In this document: in pieces, positions 1 to 5,917 of the stretch | How positions within the stretch are numbered: the first letter of the stretch is position 1 | Layout of the letters: each line of letters begins with the position of its first letter | Assembly: GCA_900549195.1 (NCBI GenBank) | Contig: URNK01000064.1 | Span: 1 to 9,281 of the forward strand | DNA: 9,281 bases | DNA from: an uncultured Collinsella sp. | GTDB taxonomy: Bacteria > Actinomycetota > Coriobacteriia > Coriobacteriales > Coriobacteriaceae | Direction: 5' to 3' | Position numbers and translations under genes: made by a program | The notes under the pieces: generated by a model | What the model was told of the DNA's origin: nothing | What the model saw: the letters and a program-made list of their open reading frames with translations, nothing else | Databases searched by the model: none

Positions 1-1265
1 CCCGCAGGCCCGCCGCGACGAATCAGCAGATCGGAGCAGCGCTCGACAGCGTCGAACAGGTTGACTTTGCCCACCGAGCGACCCGAACCGCGAGCAATAC
101 CGTCTTCGATCGAGAACAGCAGCGCCGGCACGTGATAACGGTTGGTCAGACGGCTCGCCACGATACCCTTGACGCCCTCGTGCCAGCCCTCGCCACCCAC
201 GACGATTGCGCGACCGCCATCATAGGTCTCCTCGACCTTTGCCATGGCATCGCGCGTGAGCTCCGCCTCGATCTCGCGACGCTGACGGTTGATCTCCTCG
301 AGCTCGGCCGCCAGCGCGCTTGCCTCGATAGGATCGCGGGCAAGCAGCAGGTCGAGCGCCAGCTTGGGATCGGCCATGCGGCCGGCGGCGTTCAAGCGAG
401 GAATGAGCGAAAACGACAGGCCATCGGCCGTAATGCTAGAGAGGTCGGCCTTGGCGAGCGCGGCCAGCGCGATATAGCCGGGGCGGGCGGTCACGCGCAT
501 CTGCTGGATGCCCTCGGCGACCAGCGCGCGGTTCTCGGGCGCCAGCGGCATCATGTCGGACACGGTGCCCAGCGCCGCAACCTCGATCAGCGAACGCCAA
601 TACGACGGCTTGCCCAGACGCTCGCCCAGGACCTGCACCAGCTTGAGTGCCACGCCGGCACCGGCAAGCTCACGCGAAGGACCCTCGTCCTCGAGCTTAG
701 GGTCGGTCAGGGGCACGCCCTGCGGCACCTGATCGGAGGGCTCGTGATGGTCCGTGACCACCAAATCGATCCCCAGGCTCTCCAGATAGGAAACCTCTTC
801 CTTGGCGGCAATACCGTTATCGACAGTCACGATCAGCTGGGGGCGAGCGAGCTCGTTAACGCGGTCGAGCGCCGCGCGCGAAAGACCGTAGCCCTCGTCA
901 AAGCGATGCGGAATAAACGGCGTGACATCGGCGCCAAACGTGCGCAGCGCCTCGGTCAACAGGCAGGTCGACGTAATACCGTCAACGTCAAAATCGCCAA
1001 AGACCGCGATGTGCTCGTGGTTACGAATAGCACGCTCGACGCGGTCGGCAACGACCGACATGCCCGGGATAATGAGTGGGTCGGCCCAGTCGCGATCGAG
1101 TGAAGGCGTCAAAAACAGCTGACCTTCTTCGATGGATGTAATGCCGTGCGCAACCATAATGCGCGCCACCAGCCCGGGTATGCCCAGGCCAGCCGAAAGC
1201 TCCTTTTCGAGCTCGGGGTTTTGCTGAGCGACCGCCCAGCGATGCGTCGTCTTAAGCGATGACAT
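1..1265 (-). CDS. recJ: Single-stranded-DNA-specific exonuclease RecJ (partial, 3' end outside window)
   Basis: RecJ degrades single-stranded DNA 5'->3' in recombinational repair and mismatch repair, using metal ions held by DHH-family motifs. The frame was read from the ATG at 1265 leftwards and stays open to the edge, about 421 codons. Visible motifs, in order: DFDVDGITST (residues ~91-100, phosphoesterase motif I), VTVDNG (~146-151), VVTDHHEP (~169-176, the DHH motif), ALGTVSDMMPL with following ENR (motif IV region), RLNAAGRM, and GWHEGVKGIVASRL at the start of the DHHA1 region, then IRRGGPAG at the edge. The metal-binding Asp/His residues of the DHH domain are present, so the enzyme should be catalytic. 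A purine-rich GAGGGTGGG lies just before the chosen ATG, and a short upstream frame overlaps the start. One oddity is Pro where the family usually has His in the GGH motif. Total length unknown because the C-terminus is missing. Confidence 0.96.
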   Translation of the reverse strand, partial: MSSLKTTHRWAVAQQNPELEKELSAGLGIPGLVARIMVAHGITSIEEGQLFLTPSLDRDWADPLIIPGMSVVADRVERAIRNHEHIAVFGDFDVDGITSTCLLTEALRTFGADVTPFIPHRFDEGYGLSRAALDRVNELARPQLIVTVDNGIAAKEEVSYLESLGIDLVVTDHHEPSDQVPQGVPLTDPKLEDEGPSRELAGAGVALKLVQVLGERLGKPSYWRSLIEVAALGTVSDMMPLAPENRALVAEGIQQMRVTARPGYIALAALAKADLSSITADGLSFSLIPRLNAAGRMADPKLALDLLLARDPIEASALAAELEEINRQRREIEAELTRDAMAKVEETYDGGRAIVVGGEGWHEGVKGIVASRLTNRYHVPALLFSIEDGIARGSGRSVGKVNLFDAVERCSDLLIRRGGPA

Positions 1266-1317
1266 AGGCACCCACCCTCGATAGGGGCAGGTCGCCGCGA
1301 TACCTCTCACGGTTCAT
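1252..1317 (-). CDS. Possible 21-codon leader peptide overlapping the recJ start
   Basis: An ATG at 1317 opens a 21-codon frame (beginning MNRERYRGDLPLSR, arginine-rich) that ends at a TAA at 1254-1252, inside the first codons of recJ in another frame, a 14-bp overlap. It has a better ribosome binding site than recJ: AGAGGA at 1332-1327, nine bases before the ATG. It lies downstream of a good -10 element, so it should be in the recJ transcript. Termination across the recJ start is the arrangement expected for translational coupling. I recognise no family, and a chance frame this short is possible. The Shine-Dalgarno match and the overlap are seen; the coupling role is inferred. Confidence 0.4.
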   Translation of the reverse strand: MNRERYRGDLPLSRVGAYVIA

Positions 1318-1337
1318 AGCGATGAGTCCTCTGTGTA

Positions 1338-1355
1338 TGCCCGCTTCGGCAGGCA
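1338..1355 (-). promoter_or_regulatory. Leader hairpin in the recJ 5' untranslated region
   Basis: In the minus-strand RNA, UGCCUGC pairs with GCGGGCA around a CGAA tetraloop (seven pairs, one G-U). It sits between the proposed -10 element and the AGAGGA site of the leader frame. No terminator U-run follows, so it is more likely a stabilising or translation-modulating structure than a terminator. Role is inferred. Confidence 0.35.
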
Positions 1356-1373
1356 GATCTGTTGAACGGATTT

Positions 1374-1379
1374 ATTATA
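1374..1379 (-). promoter_or_regulatory. Probable recJ -10 element
   Basis: The minus strand reads TATAAT here, a perfect sigma-70-type -10 hexamer in an otherwise GC-rich stretch, about 110 bp upstream of the recJ ATG. The -35 side is weak: TTGGCG at 1399-1394 leaves only 14 bp of spacing, and no extended -10 TG is present. Transcription would start near 1367, giving a leader of roughly 100 nt that includes the leader hairpin and the 21-codon upstream frame. Confidence 0.5.
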
Positions 1380-1444
1380 CCGTGCAGCGCGGACGCCAAT
1401 CGCCGCAGCACGCCGCGGTTTCGGTAAACGCTGCCGGTAATAGC

Positions 1445-1459
1445 CTCGAAATATTCGAG
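1445..1459. promoter_or_regulatory. Perfect 15-bp palindrome, candidate operator between recJ and the SBF transporter
   Basis: CTCGAA-ATA-TTCGAG is a perfect inverted repeat with six-base arms and a three-base centre. It lies 81 bp before the transporter ATG and about 65 bp upstream of the recJ -10 box, where an operator for the divergent plus-strand gene would be expected. A second pair, AAACGCT (1426-1432) and AGCGTTT (1458-1464), is also inverted around it. The symmetry is seen; binding by a regulator is inference. I see no convincing -35/-10 pair for the plus-strand gene. Confidence 0.35.
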
Positions 1460-1540
1460 CGTTTCTGACGCACGGACGCATGCGAGCGTCTAGCATATCC
1501 ATTCAAAACGGATTCACGAGCAAAGGGAGTCACAGAGCAT

Positions 1541-2539
1541 ATGAAGCAATGGGTTGGACTGGGCAAATTTCTCGCGGGACACATGCAGGTCATCGTTCCG
1601 ATTTGCGTGGCGCTCGGCGTGCTCTTTCCCCAGCAGATCGGCGTTCTCAAGCCCATCGTTCCCGCCCTTTTCGCCTTTATGACGTTCCAAGGTGCGCTGA
1701 GCAACACCTTCCATCAGGTGGCCGAGGTGCTCCGCCGTCCCCTGCATCTGATTTTGGCGTTAATTGTCTCGGCTGTGCTCATCCCCATCGCGGCGTATGC
1801 CATGGGCTCACTGTTCTTTGGTTCCAACCCCAACCTTGTCTGCGGCATCGTGCTCGAGTACAGCGTACCCGTGGCAGTCACTGCCTTTATGTGGATTAGC
1901 ATGTTCGGCGGCAACGGCCCGCTCGCGCTCACCATTATCCTGACGTCCTCGGTTATCTCGCCTGTGACGATTCCTCTTACGCTCAAGCTCCTGCTGGGCG
2001 CCACCGTCTCGATCGATGTGCCGAGCATGATGCAAGACATGGCCTTTATGATCGCCATCCCCGCCGTACTCGGTATCGTCATTAACGAACTCACGCGCGG
2101 CTGGGGTCATGAGAAACTCTCCCCCGCGCTCTCGCCCGCCTGCAAGTTCATGATGATGGGGGTCATCGCGTCCAACTCCACCGCCATGAGCGAGTACGTG
2201 CTGCACATGAACGCGGTGCGCTTGGAAGTCGCCCTCTTTATTTTGGTCTTCGCCATCAGCGGCTTTGTCGTCGGCATTCTGGTCGCCCGCGCGCTGCATC
2301 TGCCATATAGCGAAACGACCACCATGTGCTTTACCTGCGGCATGCGCAATATCTCTTCGGGCGCCGTCATCGCCACGCAATACTTTCCGGGCGAAGTTGT
2401 GTTTCCCGTCATGTGTGGAACGTTGTTTCAGCAGGTGCTCGCCTCGCTTATCGGACACTTCTTTGAGCGTCTGACCGGCGAGGAGCGCGCCGCCCAGCGC
2501 AAGCGGGTCGAGGCCGGCCGCGATGCAATGGCGCGCTAA
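1541..2539 (+). CDS. Bile acid:sodium symporter (BASS/SBF) family transporter
   Basis: A 332-residue, very hydrophobic protein with about nine or ten membrane segments, among them roughly residues 13-30, 36-52, 68-90, 98-122, 127-152, 167-183, 229-250 and 284-306, and a short charged C-terminal tail. The length, the SVPVAVTAFMWIS segment (~108-120), the TSSVISPVTIPLTL segment (~135-148) and the late CGMRNISSGAVIA motif (~266-278), which resembles the family's conserved Gly/Asn crossover region, fit the BASS superfamily. These carriers use the sodium gradient to import organic anions; bacterial members move bile acids, pantoate/ketopantoate or other 2-oxoacids, so the substrate cannot be read from sequence. 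The start is supported by AAAGGGAG, 11 bases upstream. The gene is monocistronic, divergent from recJ and convergent with the DUF4931 gene 27 bp away. Confidence 0.85.
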   Translation: MKQWVGLGKFLAGHMQVIVPICVALGVLFPQQIGVLKPIVPALFAFMTFQGALSNTFHQVAEVLRRPLHLILALIVSAVLIPIAAYAMGSLFFGSNPNLVCGIVLEYSVPVAVTAFMWISMFGGNGPLALTIILTSSVISPVTIPLTLKLLLGATVSIDVPSMMQDMAFMIAIPAVLGIVINELTRGWGHEKLSPALSPACKFMMMGVIASNSTAMSEYVLHMNAVRLEVALFILVFAISGFVVGILVARALHLPYSETTTMCFTCGMRNISSGAVIATQYFPGEVVFPVMCGTLFQQVLASLIGHFFERLTGEERAAQRKRVEAGRDAMAR

Positions 2540-2541
2540 AC

Positions 2542-2582
2542 CGTCCGCAGTGTGCGGGCGCTCACTTTACGATGTGAGCGCC
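2542..2582. terminator. Overlapping hairpins between convergent genes, probable bidirectional terminator
   Basis: Two hairpins share bases and cannot form together. One pairs 2542-2549 with 2553-2560 (eight pairs including a G-T, loop GTG). The other pairs GGCGCTCAC (2557-2565) with GTGAGCGCC (2574-2582), nine perfect pairs with an eight-base loop that contains the stop codon of the minus-strand gene. Neither has a clear U-run on either strand, so termination strength is uncertain; position between convergent stops is the main argument. Confidence 0.5.
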
Positions 2583-3367
2583 TCCAGATGTGCGCGGAAT
2601 CGCTCCGCATCGACATCGAGCGTGGTCTCAGCATTGACCTGAGCCAGCCGATACCCGACAAAGTAGGGTGAAACCACCCAGCGCGGAAGCGCCTTGGCAA
2701 TGGTCCGGCCGTCCATGTGGTAGAAGAACAAGTTGTACGACTCTGCGCGACCACCATGGTGCTCGTTCAGGATATAGCGCAGAGCTACCTGAATCGCATC
2801 GGCGAAGAGGTCCGTCTCGGCTTGGTCTCGCGCGCCATCGCTGGCGGCGATTCCCCGCGGGGCTGAAACATTGACCTCAAAGAACCCCATAATCGGTTCG
2901 GTTGAGATGTTGACCGCAACCCTTCCCCTCTGCCAAACATCGATGCCTTCAAAGTTGGCTGAGGTCAGCGCCGCATAGCCGTCCTCCTGTTCCAAGCCCA
3001 CAATCTGCATGTGTGGATGGACGAGGCTGCCGCCCGAAAGCGGACCCTTGTTCTTGTACATGAGCACGCTTCGATACTGCTGCGAATCGATCATCTGCTG
3101 CCAGCAATCCAGAGCAAACCTCATCACATGGTGGAGTTCATCCGGCTTATAGGTCACCAGGTCGGCATCGTGATCGGCCGACTCGATCAGCACGGTTTGA
3201 CGGGTGGCGCGCAGGGTCTTGAACTTATTCTCGAGCCAGATGCAGTCACCGTCGCGCTGGATGATGTTGGTGAGCCCCTCCGTGTTGCAAAAGGGACACG
3301 CGGTACCGGGGCGACGGTTGTCGTCGGGCTTGCCGCTCGCCTGCTGAACATCGAATACCAGCGCCAC
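2567..3367 (-). CDS. GalT/HIT-superfamily protein, DUF4931-type
   Basis: A 266-residue cytosolic protein resembling galactose-1-phosphate uridylyltransferases but shorter (E. coli GalT is about 348). Visible marks are CPFC (residues 24-27, a probable half of a zinc site), ENKFKTL (~46-52), GGSLVHPHMQIVGL (~112-125) and YNLFFYHMDG in the C-terminal third. The HPHMQ motif (117-121) matches the GalT HPHxQ signature; in GalT the second His (here H119) is the nucleotidylated nucleophile. A nucleotidyl or phosphoryl transferase or hydrolase acting on a sugar or nucleotide phosphate is likely; the substrate is unknown. I recall this architecture as DUF4931, from memory. The start is GTG (3367-3365), preceded by GGAGG with eight bases of spacing; that site lies within the last codons of cutC, whose stop is only three bases upstream, so the two are almost certainly co-translated. 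Confidence 0.82.
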   Translation of the reverse strand: MALVFDVQQASGKPDDNRRPGTACPFCNTEGLTNIIQRDGDCIWLENKFKTLRATRQTVLIESADHDADLVTYKPDELHHVMRFALDCWQQMIDSQQYRSVLMYKNKGPLSGGSLVHPHMQIVGLEQEDGYAALTSANFEGIDVWQRGRVAVNISTEPIMGFFEVNVSAPRGIAASDGARDQAETDLFADAIQVALRYILNEHHGGRAESYNLFFYHMDGRTIAKALPRWVVSPYFVGYRLAQVNAETTLDVDAERFRAHLEALTS

Positions 3368-3370
3368 GGG

Positions 3371-4048
3371 TTATACCTCCAGCGGCACGATCTTGGTGCC
3401 ATGGAGCTCGGAGACGTCTAGCGCCGCCGCGACCGCGTCGCGATTTGCCGTAGTGATGCCGCCGCCGGGAAGGATGGTCAAACGATCACCCGCATACTCG
3501 ATTAAACGAGCCAGGTGATCGAAATTATCCTCGATCGACGTACCGGCAGCGCCGCCATGCGTGAGGATGCGCGTAACGCCGCAGTCGGCAAGTGTATCAA
3601 TCGCATCGAGCTGAGCCTCGGGCGAGAGCTGGTCAAATGCCATGTGGAAGGTGATGTCGATGGGCTCACGCTTACATTCCTCGGTCGCGCAGCCCGCAGC
3701 CATCACGAGGGCGCCAAGCGTAAGTTCGTCGAGCGCCCATCCGCCAGCGCAGGGCTTGCAGCAGCCAAAGACCAAGCCGTCAACGCCGGCGCTTACGGCA
3801 AGGCCCAGGTCCATCTCCATCATACGCAGCTCGTCCTGGTCGTAGTGAAAGTCGCCGCCACGCGGGCGAATCATGCACATCACCCGTGCATCGTGCTCGT
3901 GGACATAGTTGGTCGTAGCGCTGATAACGCCGGCCGAAGGCGTGGTGCCACCAACGGCAAGGTTGTCGCACAGCTCGATACGCCTTGCACCGGCATCGAT
4001 AGCCGCCGGCACCCGCTCAAAGTTCTCGGCACAAAACTCGTACACCAT
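3371..4048 (-). CDS. cutC: CutC family TIM-barrel protein (putative copper homeostasis)
   Basis: A 225-residue protein with the CutC landmarks in order: GARRIELCDNLAVGGTTPS (~20-38), MIRPRGGDFHYD (~59-70), DITFHMAFD (~131-139), TRILTHGG (~159-166), ILPGGGI (~192-198) and ELHGTKI near the end. CutC proteins are TIM barrels linked to copper handling; the copper phenotype in E. coli has been attributed to a small RNA from the gene's 3' end, so the enzymatic role is unsettled. Compared with E. coli CutC it is shorter at the C-terminus, has Met instead of Arg in the HRAFD motif, and has nine cysteines, including CCKPC (96-100) and an insert with C120 and C125. The frame is open back to 4279, but homology begins at the ATG at 4048, which has GGGGGT seven bases upstream; an ATG at 4069 is an alternative. 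It is the first gene of a two-gene unit. Confidence 0.88.
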   Translation of the reverse strand: MVYEFCAENFERVPAAIDAGARRIELCDNLAVGGTTPSAGVISATTNYVHEHDARVMCMIRPRGGDFHYDQDELRMMEMDLGLAVSAGVDGLVFGCCKPCAGGWALDELTLGALVMAAGCATEECKREPIDITFHMAFDQLSPEAQLDAIDTLADCGVTRILTHGGAAGTSIEDNFDHLARLIEYAGDRLTILPGGGITTANRDAVAAALDVSELHGTKIVPLEV

Positions 4049-4096
4049 AGATAGACCCCCAGATGACATTTCTATTTCCACACGGCATTGTCGCAC

Positions 4097-4125
4097 TTTA
4101 AAAACCAACCCGCATGACAGAGCAA
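4097..4125 (-). promoter_or_regulatory. Weak candidate promoter for cutC
   Basis: On the minus strand TTGCTC (4125-4120) and TTTAAA (4102-4097) are separated by 17 bp, the ideal spacing, about 50 bp upstream of the cutC ATG. Both hexamers are imperfect (3/6 and 4/6 matches), so this rests mainly on position and the local AT-richness. Confidence 0.25.
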
Positions 4126-4135
4126 AATGATTTGG

Positions 4136-4159
4136 TGGGGACGAAGGAAAACGTCCCCA
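4136..4159. repeat. GGGGACG/CGTCCCC hairpin
   Basis: TGGGGACG and CGTCCCCA form a perfect eight-base-pair stem around the loop AAGGAAAA. It sits between the terminator of the liv operon and the candidate cutC promoter, outside any gene. A related stem, AGGGACG/CGTCCCT, occurs at 7924-7943, so it may belong to a dispersed short palindromic repeat family. It has no U-run typical of a terminator. Confidence 0.5.
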
Positions 4160-4199
4160 ACGACTACCTCCAACGCCGCAGGCAGAGGACGGACAGCGA

Positions 4200-4299
4200 G
4201 CGGGCACCAGAGCGAACAGATTGGCATGAAAAGAGGGCGGCATAGACCTTCTGGTCATGCCGCCCTCTTTGAATGACAAGTTGTCGCTCTGGTGCCCGC
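4200..4299. repeat. 100-bp nested inverted repeat downstream of livF
   Basis: Perfect 16-base arms, GCGGGCACCAGAGCGA (4200-4215) and its reverse complement (4284-4299), flank the strong inner hairpin at 4230-4270, with 13-14 bases between outer and inner stems on each side. The whole could fold into a long two-tier stem on either strand. It contains no reading frame of note. Whether it is a mobile palindromic element, an RNA structure, or an elaborate terminator cannot be told from one copy. Confidence 0.6.
4230..4270 (-). terminator. Strong intrinsic terminator of the liv operon (potentially bidirectional)
   Basis: AAAGAGGGCGGCAT (4230-4243) pairs perfectly with 4257-4270, and inside it GACC pairs with GGTC around a four-base loop, with one bulged base (4244). 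The minus-strand RNA ends the stem in a U-run (complement of 4232-4229), about 75-115 bases past the livF stop. The plus strand ends in CTTTG, so plus-directed termination is also possible. Confidence 0.8.
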
Positions 4300-4314
4300 G
4301 CAGCGTCGACTGGT

Positions 4315-4336
4315 CCGCCGTTCGGTAGAACGGCGG
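4315..4336 (-). promoter_or_regulatory. Hairpin immediately after the livF stop
   Basis: CCGCCGTTC (4315-4323) and GAACGGCGG (4328-4336) form nine perfect pairs around a four-base loop, six bases past the livF stop codon. No U-run follows on the minus strand, so it more likely protects the mRNA 3' end from exonucleases or assists the stronger terminator downstream. Confidence 0.45.
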
Positions 4337-4342
4337 AACCTC

Positions 4343-5056
4343 CTAGCCACCCAGATAGGCCTTGCGGACGTTATCGTCGTGCAGCAGCTCTTGACCGGTG
4401 CCGGTCATGGTGATCTTGCCAGTCTCGAGCACGTAACCGCGCGTGGCGATGGAAAGCGCCATCTGCGCGTTTTGCTCGACCAGAAGCACCGTGGTACCGG
4501 CCTTGTGCAAGTCCTCGACAATCTGGAAGATCTGTTCGATCAGAATCGGTGCCAGACCCATGGAAGGCTCGTCGAGCATAAGCAGTTTGGGGTTACTCAT
4601 AAGGGCGCGCCCCATAACGAGCATCTGCTGCTCGCCGCCTGAAAGGGTGCCGGCGACCTGGCGACGACGTTCCTTCAGGCGCGGGAACTGCTCGTAGACG
4701 CGCTCCAGGCCCGGAGCCACCGTGGACTTGGGCTGCGTGTAGGCGCCCATCTCCAAGTTCTCCTCGACCGTCATCTGCAAAAAGGCACGACGGCCCTCGG
4801 GGACCTGAGCCAGGCCCTTGCCCACCAGCTTGTCGGCAGGCGTATGGGTAATGTCCTCGCCCATAAACTTGATGGAGCCGGTCTTGGAGCGCAGCAGGCC
4901 CGAGACAGTCTTGAGCGTTGTGGACTTGCCGGCACCGTTCGCACCGATCAGGGCCACGATCTCGCCCTCGTTGACGTTAAAGGAGATGTCCTTGATGGCG
5001 TGGATAGCGCCGTACCAGACGTTGATGTTGTAGACGGAAAGCATCGGCTCTGCCAT
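4343..5056 (-). CDS. livF: Branched-chain amino acid ABC transporter, ATP-binding protein LivF
   Basis: One of the two cytoplasmic ATPases that drive uptake of leucine, isoleucine and valine through the LivHM permease. The 237-residue protein has Walker A GANGAGKS (38-45), signature LSGGEQQ (138-144), Walker B LLMLDEP (158-164), the LivF-type PSMGLAPILIEQIF that follows it, and LVEQNAQMAL around the switch histidine region, where LivF proteins have Gln-Asn. Length matches E. coli LivF (237). The ATG directly follows the livG stop, with GGGGGAG six bases ahead inside the livG end, so translation is coupled. It is the last gene of the operon, followed by a hairpin at 4315-4336 and a terminator at 4230-4270. 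Confidence 0.97.
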   Translation of the reverse strand: MAEPMLSVYNINVWYGAIHAIKDISFNVNEGEIVALIGANGAGKSTTLKTVSGLLRSKTGSIKFMGEDITHTPADKLVGKGLAQVPEGRRAFLQMTVEENLEMGAYTQPKSTVAPGLERVYEQFPRLKERRRQVAGTLSGGEQQMLVMGRALMSNPKLLMLDEPSMGLAPILIEQIFQIVEDLHKAGTTVLLVEQNAQMALSIATRGYVLETGKITMTGTGQELLHDDNVRKAYLGG

Positions 5057-5917
5057 TTAGTTCTCCCCCTTATCCTGCTTGCCCAGATACGCCTCGATAA
5101 CGGCGTCGTTGTTCTGGATCTCCTCGGCCGTGCCCTTGGCGATGACCTTGCCAAAGTTAAGCACGCAGATACCCTCGCATATATTCATGACGAGCGACAT
5201 GTCGTGCTCGATAAGCATGATGGCGATGCCGAAGGTGTCGCGAATCTTAACGATGTTCTCCATGAGCTCCGCGGTCTCGGACGGGTTCATGCCGGCGGCA
5301 GGCTCGTCGAGCAGCAGCAGCTTGGGGTTGGTGGCAAGCGCGCGGACGATTTCCAGACGACGCTGAGCGCCGTAAGGCAGCGATCCGGCCTGCTCGTTTG
5401 CCAGGTGCTCCATGTCAAAAATGGACAGTAGCTCCATGGCGCGCTCGTGGGCGGCCTTCTCGTGCTTCCAATACGTCGGCAGGCGCAGCACGCCCTCAAA
5501 GCCGGAGTAGCGCTCCTGGTTGTGCAGGCCGACCTTAACGTTGTCCTCCACCGTCATGGTGTTGAACAGGCGAATGTTCTGGAACGTACGGGCAATACCC
5601 ATGCGGTTGACCTGGTAGACCGACTTGCCCGAGGTGTCCTCACCATCGAGCAGGATGGTGCCGTGCGTAGGCTGGTACACCTTGGTGAGCAGGTTGAAGA
5701 CCGTGGTCTTGCCGGCACCGTTGGGGCCGATGAGACCGGCGATCTCGGTCTTGCCGATAGTCAGGCTAAAGTCATCGACTGCCTTAAGGCCACCGAACTC
5801 AATGCCCAGGTGGATGCACTCGAGTGCCGGGCGCTCGCCCAGGTCACGGTCGGGAACGATGGCGCCAGAAGGATACGGGACCATCTTGCCCTTGTTGAAC
5901 TCAAATTTACTGGGCAT
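5057..5917 (-). CDS. livG: Branched-chain amino acid ABC transporter, ATP-binding protein LivG
   Basis: Second ATPase of the branched-chain amino acid importer. From the ATG at 5917 it has 286 residues: Walker A GPNGAGKT (64-71), Q-loop TFQNIRLF (111-118), the LivG-type signature LPYGAQRRLEIVRAL (180-194), Walker B LLLLDEP (200-206) followed by AAGMNPSET, and IMLIEHDM with the switch His. The N-terminus is about 30 residues longer than is usual for LivG before the first ABC strand (ALECIHLGIEFGGLKAV). The start is chosen for its excellent AAGGAGGTG site seven bases ahead; the frame extends nine codons further upstream without one. It overlaps the livM end by 11 bp, and its stop abuts livF. 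Confidence 0.97.
   Translation of the reverse strand: MPSKFEFNKGKMVPYPSGAIVPDRDLGERPALECIHLGIEFGGLKAVDDFSLTIGKTEIAGLIGPNGAGKTTVFNLLTKVYQPTHGTILLDGEDTSGKSVYQVNRMGIARTFQNIRLFNTMTVEDNVKVGLHNQERYSGFEGVLRLPTYWKHEKAAHERAMELLSIFDMEHLANEQAGSLPYGAQRRLEIVRALATNPKLLLLDEPAAGMNPSETAELMENIVKIRDTFGIAIMLIEHDMSLVMNICEGICVLNFGKVIAKGTAEEIQNNDAVIEAYLGKQDKGEN

Noticed and set aside
132..1103. A 323-codon plus-strand frame
   Set aside because: It is antisense to recJ, whose motifs are unmistakable on the other strand.
1264..1285. AGGGTGGG before the recJ start as a T-box motif
   Set aside because: It lacks the following ACCGCG and the specifier and terminator structures; recJ is not a T-box target type. It is simply purine-rich sequence near a start codon.
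1445..1459. Reading the palindrome as a LexA/SOS box because recJ is a repair gene
   Set aside because: Gram-positive LexA sites have GAAC...GTTC halves; this has TCGAA...TTCGA with an odd three-base centre and is not placed at the recJ -10 region.
4049..4279. N-terminal extension of cutC by 77 codons to an ATG at 4279
   Set aside because: The added residues show no CutC homology and would run across the liv terminator hairpin and the GGGGACG stem; the ATG at 4048 begins the family domain.
4200..4299. An insertion sequence remnant
   Set aside because: There is no transposase fragment and no visible target-site duplication; the inverted repeat is better described only as a structured element.
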